NCBI GenBank assembly: GCA_021203365.1
Contig: JAJQBI010000019.1
Location: forward strand, 1-64,000
Origin: Clostridiales bacterium
GTDB lineage: Bacteria > Bacillota > Clostridia > Lachnospirales > Lachnospiraceae
Reading direction: 5' to 3'
Length of the DNA: 64,000 bases
Part shown: piece by piece, positions 8,134 to 16,911 of the stretch
Layout: every line of letters begins with the position of its first letter
Position numbering within the stretch: the stretch's first letter is position 1
Made by a program: the position numbers and the translations under genes
Notes under the pieces: model-generated
The model's input: the letters and a program-made list of their open reading frames with translations, nothing else
Told to the model about the DNA's origin: nothing
Databases searched by the model: none

Positions 8134-9171
8134 TCAGCTCACCAGCTTCAGCCGGCCAATCACCGTCCAGGCATAATCATAGTGGTGCCGAAGCTTCGGC
8201 GCCAGCTCTTCATATGGGCAGAAACAGGGATCCTGACGCAGTGCCTGATCATGAACATCTCCAGATCCCCAGTTATAAAAGGCGTAAAAACGCAGCCAGC
8301 GCAGATGTTCAATCCTTCGATATCGCTCCAGCTCCTCCGGATTCTGAATATTTCTTTCATACACCATGTACGCCCTGGTCAGCAGATCCTGCGTCAGATA
8401 AGAAAGCTCTTCATCCTGAAGCAGGATACGAACTTTCACAATAATATGTTCAGAAGCCGCGATCTTGGACTGCTTCAGACAATCATCCAGCTGGGACCAG
8501 TCCAGGGTATCCCCCGTATGTGTGCTGCGGTACAGGTCATTCATGGATATGGCCACCTGATTCAACGTCGTGCGCAGAATATGCTCCGGCGTATAAATCG
8601 TATCGTTGCTCCCGAAACAGGGCAGGCCCGCCACTGAACGAACACTGCGCATATCCATACGTCCGCGGACATGGTAGTACTGCCGCAGCTGCCACAGGAT
8701 CCGCCAGTTTTCCTGCTCCTCATCCTCACTGATGATGATCCGGTCCGCATCTTCCAGGATCACGTGGGCTGACGCCCAGGAGTCCTCATGAAAAATCAGC
8801 GAATCTCCCTCTTTGGATTCCTCCTGAATGGAAAAGACCTGCCTGAGTCCATAATGAACATTCAGAAAATCTCCTGCATCTCCGAAAATGTGATAGGCAA
8901 CCTGCTGATCCGGCGAAATGACATTCGTCATAATCGCCCGCTGAAGCAGTGCCCGTCCATAATTTCCAAAACCGATAAGAACTATCCGCCGCTCTCCTGC
9001 AATCAGTGGATGACAGCGCCAGTATTCCCTGGCGCAGCAGTCACTGCTGTGGAAAAAATGAATATTGGGTGAGATATATTCCTCCCCGCTGGCTGTACCG
9101 GCGTAGATCTCCACAGGCAGCCGGGCGATATCCACCGCTCTTGAATTTGTGCCAATATCATTTTCCCGCAT
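8134..9171 (-). CDS. Cytoplasmic part of a split potassium channel gene
   Basis: This 345-residue segment begins with ATG inside TTATGCGG at 9171-9169 and has no separate ribosome site. It contains RRIVLIGFGNYGRALLQRAI, a Rossmann-like nucleotide-binding loop as in RCK/TrkA-N domains, followed by a long region I do not recognise (LRWLRFYAFYNWGSG). It is the natural continuation of the channel module at 9003-9707: the two frames meet at T TTT TTA, where a -1 shift would join them into one protein of about 524 residues. Alternatives are a one-base indel in this isolate, a sequence error in the seven-T run, or translation as two chains. Confidence 0.75.
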   Translation of the reverse strand: MRENDIGTNSRAVDIARLPVEIYAGTASGEEYISPNIHFFHSSDCCAREYWRCHPLIAGERRIVLIGFGNYGRALLQRAIMTNVISPDQQVAYHIFGDAGDFLNVHYGLRQVFSIQEESKEGDSLIFHEDSWASAHVILEDADRIIISEDEEQENWRILWQLRQYYHVRGRMDMRSVRSVAGLPCFGSNDTIYTPEHILRTTLNQVAISMNDLYRSTHTGDTLDWSQLDDCLKQSKIAASEHIIVKVRILLQDEELSYLTQDLLTRAYMVYERNIQNPEELERYRRIEHLRWLRFYAFYNWGSGDVHDQALRQDPCFCPYEELAPKLRHHYDYAWTVIGRLKLVS

Positions 9172-9707
9172 AAAAAAACCTTGCAGGGATTTCCATGCCC
9201 ATGCTTGATCCGCACAAGCCTTTCCGGGGAAACATTGACAAACAGACAGGAATACTCCGGCCTCTCATCCACGGAATTTTTGTTCGCCCCGAAAATAATT
9301 ACCGACCGGGGATCCTCGGCAAAAATTTTTTCCGCCAGTGTATAGGCCTCCTGCCCCGTATCGGCAAAATAATACCATTCTTTTCTTTTATGATAGGAAA
9401 GAATTAAAAGGGGAAATCCCTCGCTGGTCAGAAAAGATACCAGTGTACTGACCACAGTGATCAGGATGCAGGTAGACAGCAGCACAAAAATGATTCCGAT
9501 CACATGCCCCATGGGGGTGACCGGCGTAATATCCCCATATCCAACTGTGGTAAGTGTCACAACGGAATACCACAGAGCATCCATAAAGGTATGTATGGAA
9601 GACTGTCCATCTCCCGACTCCGCATACAGCATCAGAAGAAGCAGCACAATATAAACAACACATACCAGCGTGATCACGGTTATATAAAATCGACGTTTCT
9701 GTTTCAT
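9003..9707 (-). CDS. Potassium channel pore module, frame-shifted from its cytoplasmic domain
   Basis: The start at 9707 follows GAGGGGACGTACC. Residues about 8-30 (FYITVITLVCVVYIVLLLLM) are a first membrane helix. Then come a pore helix and the K+ filter TVGYGDITP, and a second membrane helix (MGHVIGIIFVLLSTCILITV). The following cytoplasmic part (RSVIIFGANKNSVDERPEYS) is nucleotide-binding-like. Family-like sequence ends at codon 179 (TTA, 9171-9173); the last 55 codons to the stop at 9003 read through the next gene in the wrong frame and are not expected to be functional. It would be an integral membrane K+ channel of the two-helix type. Confidence 0.8.
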   Translation of the reverse strand: MKQKRRFYITVITLVCVVYIVLLLLMLYAESGDGQSSIHTFMDALWYSVVTLTTVGYGDITPVTPMGHVIGIIFVLLSTCILITVVSTLVSFLTSEGFPLLILSYHKRKEWYYFADTGQEAYTLAEKIFAEDPRSVIIFGANKNSVDERPEYSCLFVNVSPERLVRIKHGHGNPCKVFLCGKMILAQIQERWISPGCLWRSTPVQPAGRNISHPIFIFSTAVTAAPGNTGAVIH

Positions 9708-9750
9708 GGTACGTCCCCTCTCAAACCGGGTCTCAGTATCCTTTCGCCCT

Positions 9751-9810
9751 GGTATCACAGAGCGCCCTGCGGGTGTCTGTGCTTTGCGCTCCCGGAATTC
9801 TCACCATCAT
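9751..9810 (-). repeat. Palindromic element copy J, partial
   Basis: On the minus strand it starts ATGATGGTGAGAATTCCGGG and continues with GAGCGCAAAGCACAG, then GTGATACCAGGGCGAAAGG. This matches the internal hairpin and outer end of copies B and G. It directly abuts copy A in the opposite orientation. Confidence 0.5.
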
Positions 9811-9813
9811 TAT

Positions 9814-10011
9814 ATGATTGAAGCGACAAAAGGTGTTTTGTCGCTATGATACACGGATTTCTCCGCACTTCGTGCTCCCGAAATCCTGACAACATTCGAA
9901 ATCCGCTCATTTTTCTGCGAAAAATGGCTACTTTCTCATGTTGTTCGGGACCCAATCTCATGAATGCTGATGCAAGCATCTGCATTCATGACCTTTTCTC
10001 CCTTGTATCAT
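9814..10011 (+). mobile_element. Palindromic element copy A, long form with direct repeats
   Basis: It opens with ATGATTGAAGCGACAAAAGG and its pairing arm TTTTGTCGC and closes with CCCTTGTATCAT. Inside are three further hairpins: GGATTTC/GAAATCC with tip GCAC-TTC-GTGC, CATTTTTC/GAAAAATG, and CTCATGAATGC/GCATTCATGA. CATTATATG at 9808-9816 and CATTATATA at 10009-10017 flank it as an 8-of-9 direct repeat, the mark of target duplication. The rest of 9708-10208 (a 500-bp gap) holds copy J and, near 10105, a TATAGT that could be the -10 of mnmM; no gene is seen. Confidence 0.7.
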
Positions 10012-10208
10012 TATATATCTGTTTGGAAAATTTCACAATGATTTCTTTATAACCGTACCGGAAAAATATACGAATTGCCGGACTTTCCTCCGGTCTCCTT
10101 CTGTGTTATAGTAATATCTGTCATAAGTATACAGGAGTTACCCTCACAGACATTCCGATGTGACTTCAGGAATCCCGCAGGTTCTCAAAGACAAAGGAGC
10201 TGAAAAAT

Positions 10209-10796
10209 ATGAGAAAATTACAGATCACAAACTGGTGTCACGAGATGATACGCTCTCAGGTTCCCAAAGGCGGCCTGTACGTGGATGCCACCATGGGCAA
10301 TGGAAATGACACGTTTTTTCTGTGTGAAATGGCCGGATCCGGCGGAAAGGTCCTGGCCTTTGATATTCAGCCGCCGGCCCTGGAGGCCACCAGGACGCTG
10401 CTTAAAACGCATAACCTGACAGATAAGGCCGAACTGGTCCTGGACAGCCATGAAAACATGGACCATTACCTGGACGCTGAAACCGCCGATGCCGTCTGTT
10501 TTAATTTCGGCTATCTCCCCGGCGGGGATCACCGGATCTGCACCCGGCCAGAGACAAGCCTCCTTGCCGTTCGGAAAAGCCTGACAATCCTGAAAAAGGG
10601 CGGCCTGCTCAGCCTTTGCATTTACAGCGGCGGGGATACCGGTTTCCAGGAAAAGGAAGCGCTCCTTGATTTTCTGAAAACGCTTCCCTCCCGGAAATAT
10701 ACTGTAATCGCAAATGAGTACCTGAATCGGGGAAATCACCCTCCGATTCCCGTCTTTGTGTGGAAGGAATCCGATCTGCCGGACCCCCTCATTTAA
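10209..10796 (+). CDS. mnmM: tRNA U34 mnm5s2U methyltransferase-type protein (YtqB/MnmM family)
   Basis: This 195-residue class I SAM methyltransferase has the motif VDATMGNGNDTFFL that marks the YtqB/MnmM family, then VLAFDIQPPAL and FNFGYLPGGDH. MnmM makes the last methyl transfer in mnm5s2U34 synthesis in Gram-positive bacteria. AAAGGAGCTGAAAAAT precedes the ATG. It is a single plus-strand gene and overlaps the 3' end of the convergent GH78 gene by 8 bp. Length is normal for the family. Confidence 0.88.
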   Translation: MRKLQITNWCHEMIRSQVPKGGLYVDATMGNGNDTFFLCEMAGSGGKVLAFDIQPPALEATRTLLKTHNLTDKAELVLDSHENMDHYLDAETADAVCFNFGYLPGGDHRICTRPETSLLAVRKSLTILKKGGLLSLCIYSGGDTGFQEKEALLDFLKTLPSRKYTVIANEYLNRGNHPPIPVFVWKESDLPDPLI

Positions 10797-12732
10797 CCTT
10801 AATAAGCGGCGTTCCGTCTCCCCGGAATCCGCCCTCCCGGCTGGCCGTTACCGAAAGTTTTTCATGCTTATACAAAATTCGCACCTCTCCATCCTTCACC
10901 GGAACCACACAGTCCAGCTCATGGAAAAATTCCGTCCGCGGCTCCGCCTCGAAGGTCTCATAGCCGGGAGTCAAGGGCCTCACGCCCAGGAAATATCTCC
11001 CCAGAAGATAAATCGGGCTGGCGCCCCAGGCATGACAAAGGCTCTTTCCATAAGGGTCGGAATACATACTGTATTGCTCCTCCGCCTTTCTTTTGGGGTC
11101 AAATTCTTCCCAGAACGTGACAGCACCCGCGTCCACCATACTTCCCCAGTATTCCTGGATGCTGTCCATCAGCCGGTCCAGATGCCCGGTTTTTCCCCAG
11201 ACATCCAGCTCGAAAAATTTAAAGTAGGGCGTGGTAATCTGTGGAACCTCCGGATTCAGGAGTACATGCTCCAGAATCTGTTCTTTTTGTTTTTCCGTGA
11301 CAAGGTCAAAGAGAATGGCAAAAATATTGGCGTGTCTGGACACATGGTTTCGCCCGGATTCATAGCAGTCTATAAAAGCGCCCTTTTCTTCCTTCCAGAA
11401 ATACCGCAGCACCGCGGCCTTCAGACGGGCAAAGGTTTCCCTGTACCCGGAAACCTCCTTTCCGATCAGATCCCCGCAAAAAGCCATCGTCTCGTAGCAT
11501 TTCAGCAAAAGGATCTGCTCCGCGCATACTGCTCCGTCCTTATCGATATCCGCCCAGTCCACAAAAATCCAGTCCTGGGGCCTGCCCAGGAGAAAACCAG
11601 TCTCATTGCGCTGGCTCTCCAGAAGCTGCATCATCCCTTCCATCTTCGGATAAATCATCTCCACGAACTCCCGGTCGCCGGTGATCCAGTATTCCTTCTC
11701 AATGCTGATCAGCCAAAGCATGGAATAATCCACAATGGTATTGATGTGCTGTACAATCTTCTCATTCCCCCGAAGTGCCAGAATGGTTCGCTTGTCGATC
11801 TCTTCATCAAAAAACAGATAGGGATTTACAAAATAGCTCTGGTAGGCGTCCCCGGACCAGATCCACCGGTCCCTCTTGATTCCGTCGATAAAAAAAAGCC
11901 CGCTGCAAAGCTCATAAGACTCCGCCGCCACATGCCAGATCTTCTCCAGCCGGGCATTGTCACAGTAAAACTCCGCCCTGGTCTCAATGGGAATGTATGT
12001 GTGCACACCCTCACAGGAAATCTCTCCCGGCTCACATTCCGGAAGATAGATATACCGGAACGCCCGGCGGCGAAGAAGAGTGTAGGGACCCACATTCTCC
12101 TGTTTATAATAACACCAGTCCAGGTCCAGAGCCTCCTGATCGGACTCTCCGTAGGCCACTGTCACCGTCCGCCTTGGATTTTGAAAGGTCAGGTTCAGGG
12201 TTCCGTTGATCATGCGTCCGAAGTCAAACAGCACGCCCCCGTTCACCGCTCTCTCAGAAACGGGAAGATGCCGGGTCTGCTCATAATAAATCTTGTTTGG
12301 ATTTTTCCCTTTTTCCGTATAAAGGGAAGAAACTCCCACCGGGTGCGCCTCTGTGAAATCATCGGCCATCCACTGCCGGTCAGAGCGGATAACCTCACCT
12401 TCAACATAAACACAGGGCAGTCCTGTCATATTTCCAATGAAGATCTCCACAGCGCAGGTTCCGGCCTCACAGGGAATCCTCTGCCCCAGGGGATATTTTT
12501 TCCCGTTCACGGACACATAGCCCACTCCCTGCCCGGTTACCTGAAACTCCGTCGGTTTTTCCAGCTCATAAGTGCGAAAAAACCGCACATTTTTTCTCCA
12601 GTCGTCCATTTTCCAGTAGGCTGGCCATCCATAGCCTCTCTCCTCCCGCTGGAAATTCTGCAGCATTCCGTGATAAATCTCAAAATCTCCCGGATACCAG
12701 ATCCATACCGGGCATTTTCTGTCTTCTCTCAT
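10789..12732 (-). CDS. Glycoside hydrolase family 78-like protein (alpha-L-rhamnosidase type)
   Basis: The 647-residue product has N-terminal beta-rich regions and a catalytic (alpha/alpha)6 part with DGIKRDRWIWSGDAYQSYF, the GH78 catalytic segment, and a C-terminal beta domain. No signal peptide is seen, so it would act on imported oligosaccharides in the cytoplasm. GAGGGAGTGGAAGC precedes the ATG at 12732. It is the last gene of the leftward block after rseP, 102 bp downstream, and unrelated to it in function. The product may be a rhamnosidase or another exo-glycosidase of the clan. Confidence 0.8.
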   Translation of the reverse strand: MREDRKCPVWIWYPGDFEIYHGMLQNFQREERGYGWPAYWKMDDWRKNVRFFRTYELEKPTEFQVTGQGVGYVSVNGKKYPLGQRIPCEAGTCAVEIFIGNMTGLPCVYVEGEVIRSDRQWMADDFTEAHPVGVSSLYTEKGKNPNKIYYEQTRHLPVSERAVNGGVLFDFGRMINGTLNLTFQNPRRTVTVAYGESDQEALDLDWCYYKQENVGPYTLLRRRAFRYIYLPECEPGEISCEGVHTYIPIETRAEFYCDNARLEKIWHVAAESYELCSGLFFIDGIKRDRWIWSGDAYQSYFVNPYLFFDEEIDKRTILALRGNEKIVQHINTIVDYSMLWLISIEKEYWITGDREFVEMIYPKMEGMMQLLESQRNETGFLLGRPQDWIFVDWADIDKDGAVCAEQILLLKCYETMAFCGDLIGKEVSGYRETFARLKAAVLRYFWKEEKGAFIDCYESGRNHVSRHANIFAILFDLVTEKQKEQILEHVLLNPEVPQITTPYFKFFELDVWGKTGHLDRLMDSIQEYWGSMVDAGAVTFWEEFDPKRKAEEQYSMYSDPYGKSLCHAWGASPIYLLGRYFLGVRPLTPGYETFEAEPRTEFFHELDCVVPVKDGEVRILYKHEKLSVTASREGGFRGDGTPLIKVK

Positions 12733-12834
12733 GCTTCCACTCCCTCATCTCTTCCGTTGCATCCCAGAATATCCGGCCGAATCCCTGTATGAATGGGAGG
12801 GTGCAGCTACACGCCCTCCCTTTTTCGACCTCTG

Positions 12835-14121
12835 TCAGAAAATTTTCAGAATATCATTATACATAATCACAACCATCAGCACCATCAAAAGCATCAGTCC
12901 GGCAAAGTGTATGGTTCCCTCCACCTGACGGTTGACGGGTTTCCTTCGAACGACTTCCAGCAGCAGAAACACCAGCCTTCCGCCGTCCAGAGCCGGAATG
13001 GGAAGAAGATTCATCACACCCAGGTTCGCAGAAAGGAGAACCGCCATATTCAGCATGTTCATCAGCACCATCAGGGCACCTTCACTTTTGCTCGCCTCGT
13101 AAGTCTCACTGATGGCATCCACCACACCCACCGGTCCGCTCATGTCACTTACGCCAAGATCCCCCGTAACCAGCTCCTTCAGGCTTAAAAGAGTGGTACG
13201 GATCATATATTTCACCTCTATCGCTCCATAGCGAATCACATTCAGTCCGCTGGTCTTTACACAGCCGGTGTTGTAGGAAAAACCGGAGGAGATTGTGGAA
13301 TACTCCGCAGGTGTCAGCGTCGCCTCATAGGTCAGCCCGTCTCTCTCATAGGTGATCGTAACCGGCTCATCCGAGAGAGGATTTTCCTCTATATATGCGT
13401 CATAGGCCTCCCCATCCGGGATGTCCACCCCATCAATGGAGGTAATCACATCCCCCGCCTGTACCCCGCACTCCTCCAGCGGCATGCCCTCAATCAGGGA
13501 GGCCACCTCCATGGAACTGGAATCCGTCCGGTTAAATCCCAGCAGATACCGGACCGACACATCAGGCACATAGGAAATCTCAAGAGTCTCCCCATCCCGC
13601 CGGACCTTCAGATTTATGGTGTCCCCCTGGGAGATTTCGTTCAGGTAGGAATACACGTAAAGATCCTTCCCCAGGTCAATGGAATATCCCTGATACTCAG
13701 TAATTATATCTCCTTCCTGCAGCCCGGCTTCCTCCGCCGCAGAACCTTCCGTAACCTGAAGCACCGCGGCCGGCTCATACCCCACCACAGCTACAATAAT
13801 AGTCGCCAGAAGAAAGGCAAGGATAAAGTTAAAAACCGGCCCGGCAGCCACAACCGCAATTCTTCCCAGAACCGAAGCGGAGTTAAAGGTTCCCGGCCGT
13901 TCATCCTCCAGGTCCTCCCCCAGCATGGCACAGGAGCCGCCAAGGGGCAAAAGCTTCCAGGAATACCGGGTTCCGCCGATCTCCTTACTTAAGAGTCTCG
14001 GACCCATTCCAAGAGAAAACTCCGTCACCACAATGCCGTTCTTCTTCGCCAGAAGGAAATGCCCCAGCTCGTGAAACAGAATCACCGCACTGAAAATGAG
14101 GATTGCTATAAGAATACTCAA
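12835..14121 (-). CDS. rseP: Membrane zinc metalloprotease RseP/RasP (site-2 protease)
   Basis: HELGH near residue 15 (zinc ligands and catalytic Glu) and NLLPIPALDGGR near the end (third ligand Asp) identify the intramembrane site-2 protease. Two PDZ-like regions lie between, with several membrane helices. I take TTG at 14121, one base after the dxr stop, with AGGTGG just ahead, giving SILIAILIFSAVILF as first helix; a longer TTG frame to 14139 has no ribosome site. It cleaves anti-sigma factors and signal peptides in the membrane. The dxr-rseP order is standard in Firmicutes. Confidence 0.95.
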   Translation of the reverse strand: MSILIAILIFSAVILFHELGHFLLAKKNGIVVTEFSLGMGPRLLSKEIGGTRYSWKLLPLGGSCAMLGEDLEDERPGTFNSASVLGRIAVVAAGPVFNFILAFLLATIIVAVVGYEPAAVLQVTEGSAAEEAGLQEGDIITEYQGYSIDLGKDLYVYSYLNEISQGDTINLKVRRDGETLEISYVPDVSVRYLLGFNRTDSSSMEVASLIEGMPLEECGVQAGDVITSIDGVDIPDGEAYDAYIEENPLSDEPVTITYERDGLTYEATLTPAEYSTISSGFSYNTGCVKTSGLNVIRYGAIEVKYMIRTTLLSLKELVTGDLGVSDMSGPVGVVDAISETYEASKSEGALMVLMNMLNMAVLLSANLGVMNLLPIPALDGGRLVFLLLEVVRRKPVNRQVEGTIHFAGLMLLMVLMVVIMYNDILKIF

Positions 14122-14122
14122 T

Positions 14123-15298
14123 CTACCACCTGCTTTCAATCCATTGATGAGTTTCTCTTTCCACCGCCAGGATCTCCGAAAGATCCGGTTCCTCCTTTAC
14201 CCTGTGTCTCTCCATCACCCCGCCGATTATCTCATAAATATCCAGAAATCCTATCTTTTTCTGAAGGAATTTCTTTACGGCCGCCTCATTGGCCGCGTTA
14301 AACACAGTAGGCATCGTGCCTCCCATCCGGGAAGCCTCAATCGCCATGGGCAGCCCCAGAAAGGTCTCCATATCCGGTTCCTCAAAGGTAATCTGCTTCA
14401 GGCTCCCGAAATCCAGCCGTTCTCCTTCCAGATATCTGCGCTCCGGATAATATAGAGCGTACTGAATGGGCAGACGCATATCCGGTGTGCCCAGCTGAGC
14501 CAGAATAGCGCCGTCCTCAAATTCCACCATGGAGTGGATGATGCTCTGAGGCTGCACCACCACCTGAATATGCTCCAGATCCATGCCAAAAAGCCACCGC
14601 GCCTCCATAACCTCCAGGCCCTTATTTACAAGAGTGGCTGAATCCACCGTAATCTTCTGCCCCATAACCCAGTTTGGATGTTTCAATGTATCTTCCACCG
14701 TAACGTGGGCCAGGTCCTCCTTTTTTCTCCCACGAAAAGGACCTCCGGAGGCGGTGATCAGAAGCTTGTGGACCTGTCTTTGATTTGCGGTTGTATACAG
14801 GGAATCACTGCCCCTGGGTTCTCCGTGAATGGCCTGAAAAATCGCGCTGTGCTCACTGTCCACCGGAAGGATCTGTACTCCGCATTCCCGGGCCAGCGGC
14901 ATAATCAGATGTCCGGCTGTCACAAGAGTTTCCTTATTGGCAAGGGCAATGTCCTTCCCCGTCCGGATCGCCTCCATGGTGGGACGAATCCCGATCATCC
15001 CCACAATAGCGGTTACCAGTATCTCCGGGCCTTCCATCCCGGCCAGGGCAAGGAGTCCGTCCATCCCGCCGACCACCCGGGTATCCGTATCCCGGATCCG
15101 TACGGCAAAATCTCTCGCAGCCGCCTCATCTCCCACAGCCGCAAGGCGGGGATGAAACTCCCTCACCTGTGCCTCCAGCTTTTCCGTATTTCTGCCCGCA
15201 CTGACTCCAAGAACCCGGATATCCCCGTTTCTTCGAACCACATCCAGAGTCTGCGTGCCAATAGAACCTGTGGAACCTAATATGGCAATATTTTTCAT
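14123..15298 (-). CDS. dxr: 1-deoxy-D-xylulose-5-phosphate reductoisomerase
   Basis: This 391-residue enzyme turns DXP into methylerythritol phosphate with NADPH, the committed step of the MEP isoprenoid pathway. GSTGSIGTQTLDVVRRN is the NADPH loop, ILPVDSEHSAIFQ carries the metal-binding Asp and Glu, and ASGGPFRGR the substrate loop. CAGGAGTGAGAATAGA precedes the ATG. It sits between cdsA and rseP, and uppS nearby uses products of the same pathway. Confidence 0.98.
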   Translation of the reverse strand: MKNIAILGSTGSIGTQTLDVVRRNGDIRVLGVSAGRNTEKLEAQVREFHPRLAAVGDEAAARDFAVRIRDTDTRVVGGMDGLLALAGMEGPEILVTAIVGMIGIRPTMEAIRTGKDIALANKETLVTAGHLIMPLARECGVQILPVDSEHSAIFQAIHGEPRGSDSLYTTANQRQVHKLLITASGGPFRGRKKEDLAHVTVEDTLKHPNWVMGQKITVDSATLVNKGLEVMEARWLFGMDLEHIQVVVQPQSIIHSMVEFEDGAILAQLGTPDMRLPIQYALYYPERRYLEGERLDFGSLKQITFEEPDMETFLGLPMAIEASRMGGTMPTVFNAANEAAVKKFLQKKIGFLDIYEIIGGVMERHRVKEEPDLSEILAVERETHQWIESRW

Positions 15299-15347
15299 TC
15301 TATTCTCACTCCTGCGTTTTATCGCCTGGATCCTGCGGGAGACAGAA

Positions 15348-16142
15348 TCAGAGGCTCAGTACAAGCTTCGCCAGATAATAAATGACCGGTGCGGTGATAA
15401 TCACACTGTCAAAGCGGTCCAGAATCCCTCCGTGCCCCGGGATCAGCTTTCCATAATCCTTAATCCCCTGGTTTCTCTTAATGGCGGAGGCCGCCAGATC
15501 CCCAACCATGGAAATCAGCGCGCCCACTGCGCAGATCGCCATATATTCCGCCGCGGGACCTTTCGTCGCGGCCGCGTAAATCCCGCCCAGAAGACCGGCA
15601 CCCACGACGCCGCCCACCGCTCCCTCCACAGATTTCTTCGGACTTAAAACCGGCGCCATCTTGTGCTTCCCGATAAGCATCCCCACACAGTAGGCACAGG
15701 TGTCGCATCCCCAGGAGCAGAGGAAAATCAGCCATACAAGAAACTGCCCGCCGGAAAGATTTCTTGTGAGATAAATAAAGGACAGCATCACCGCCACATA
15801 AACCACCCCGAAGAAGGCGGACATTACCTGATGCGCTTCATATTTCGGATATCCAAAAACATAGATAAACAGAAGCAGGATCAGAGCAAGAATCAGAGCC
15901 ATCATCCCGTATTCCTCAAAATTTATCCTCACAGCCGTATAATAAAGCACTGCACCCAGATAGCCTGCAAGCTCCGGTGCTGTAAAGGAATCCTCCCGAA
16001 CTTTCATAGCCTTATAAAGCTCCTGCATTCCAATCACGGATACACAAAGTAAAGTAAAAAACAGAACCCATCCCCCGCAGAGTATGGTGGCAAGAGCCAC
16101 AGCCACCAGCAGAATTCCGCTTATAAGCCTGGTCTTAAACAT
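15348..16142 (-). CDS. cdsA: Phosphatidate cytidylyltransferase
   Basis: The 264-residue polytopic membrane protein ends with the CDP-diglyceride synthase signature (SAIKRNQGIKDYGKLIPGHG followed by GILDRFDS) and has about seven membrane helices. It makes CDP-diacylglycerol from phosphatidate and CTP for phospholipid synthesis. The start overlaps the end of uppS by 22 bp with AAGGAGGAGCAGGA in front, so the two are translationally coupled. Confidence 0.97.
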   Translation of the reverse strand: MFKTRLISGILLVAVALATILCGGWVLFFTLLCVSVIGMQELYKAMKVREDSFTAPELAGYLGAVLYYTAVRINFEEYGMMALILALILLLFIYVFGYPKYEAHQVMSAFFGVVYVAVMLSFIYLTRNLSGGQFLVWLIFLCSWGCDTCAYCVGMLIGKHKMAPVLSPKKSVEGAVGGVVGAGLLGGIYAAATKGPAAEYMAICAVGALISMVGDLAASAIKRNQGIKDYGKLIPGHGGILDRFDSVIITAPVIYYLAKLVLSL

Positions 16143-16852
16143 TCCTGCTCCTCCTTTACGGCCCCGTATCTCCGATCTCTCTCATTATATTTCTCAATCG
16201 CCCGGGTCAGCTCTGCCTTATCAAACTCAGGCCAGGGCACATCGGTAAAATAGAACTCCGAGTAGGCCAGCTGCCAGAGAAGGAAATTGGACAGCCTCTG
16301 CTCCCCGCTTGTGCGGATCAGCAGATCCGGATCCGGAATTCCGGCTGTGTCAAGATACCCTTCCACCACGGCCTCATCAATATCCTCGGGTCTGTGCTTC
16401 CCATCGGCCACATCCTGCGCCAGACGGCGAACACCTCTGGTAATCTCGTCTCTGCCGCCATAGTTCAGCGCCAGCTGAAAATAAATCCGGGTAAAATCTT
16501 TGGAATACTCCTCCACCCTCGCCACACTCTTCTGAATATCCTCCGGAAAAGCGCGAATATCTCCGATCACCTTCAGACGCATCTGATTTTTCTCACAGAT
16601 TTTCATACACCTTTTCAGATAGGTGCGAAACAGGGTCATCAGACCCTCAATTTCATCCCTGGACCGTTTCCAGTTCTCTGTGGAAAAGGCATAAACCGTC
16701 AGATATTTCACTCCCAGGTCACGGATCACATAACAGATACTCTCCAGATTGGCACAGCCCCGGACATGCCCATAGCTTCTCGGCATTCCCTTCGCCCTGG
16801 CCCAGCGGCCGTTTCCGTCAAGTATAATGGCAATATGATTGGGTACGTTCAT
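16121..16852 (-). CDS. uppS: Isoprenyl (undecaprenyl) diphosphate synthase
   Basis: The 243-residue product has the cis-prenyltransferase opening HIAIILDGNGRWARAKG, with the catalytic Asp, and the later LLIRTSGEQRLSNFLLWQLA and WPEFDK motifs. It condenses isopentenyl units into the lipid carrier for cell-wall synthesis. AAGGAGTAAA precedes the ATG. A terminator-like hairpin lies between frr and this gene (16871-16900), so its expression may be only partly linked to frr. Confidence 0.97.
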   Translation of the reverse strand: MNVPNHIAIILDGNGRWARAKGMPRSYGHVRGCANLESICYVIRDLGVKYLTVYAFSTENWKRSRDEIEGLMTLFRTYLKRCMKICEKNQMRLKVIGDIRAFPEDIQKSVARVEEYSKDFTRIYFQLALNYGGRDEITRGVRRLAQDVADGKHRPEDIDEAVVEGYLDTAGIPDPDLLIRTSGEQRLSNFLLWQLAYSEFYFTDVPWPEFDKAELTRAIEKYNERDRRYGAVKEEQECLRPGL

Positions 16853-16870
16853 TTTACTCCTTTCCGTGTG

Positions 16871-16900
16871 AAAAGAGAGCTCCGCAGCCGAAGCTCTCTC
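16871..16900 (-). terminator. Intergenic terminator between frr and uppS
   Basis: GAGAGAGCT pairs with AGCTCTCT and is followed by TTTTC on the minus strand. It is 12 bp beyond the frr stop and only 19 bp before the uppS start, so it probably attenuates rather than fully ends transcription. Confidence 0.6.
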
Positions 16901-16911
16901 CCGGTTTATGT

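Noticed and set aside
9751-10011. CRISPR array from the repeated palindromes
   Set aside because: Repeats are dispersed across 45 kb, unequal in length and not separated by regular spacers; no cas genes.
10756-12792. Long plus-strand open frame of 678 codons
   Set aside because: It is the antisense of the GH78 gene. Its composition is Pro/His/Arg/Leu-rich with no domain, while the minus strand has clear family motifs and a ribosome site.
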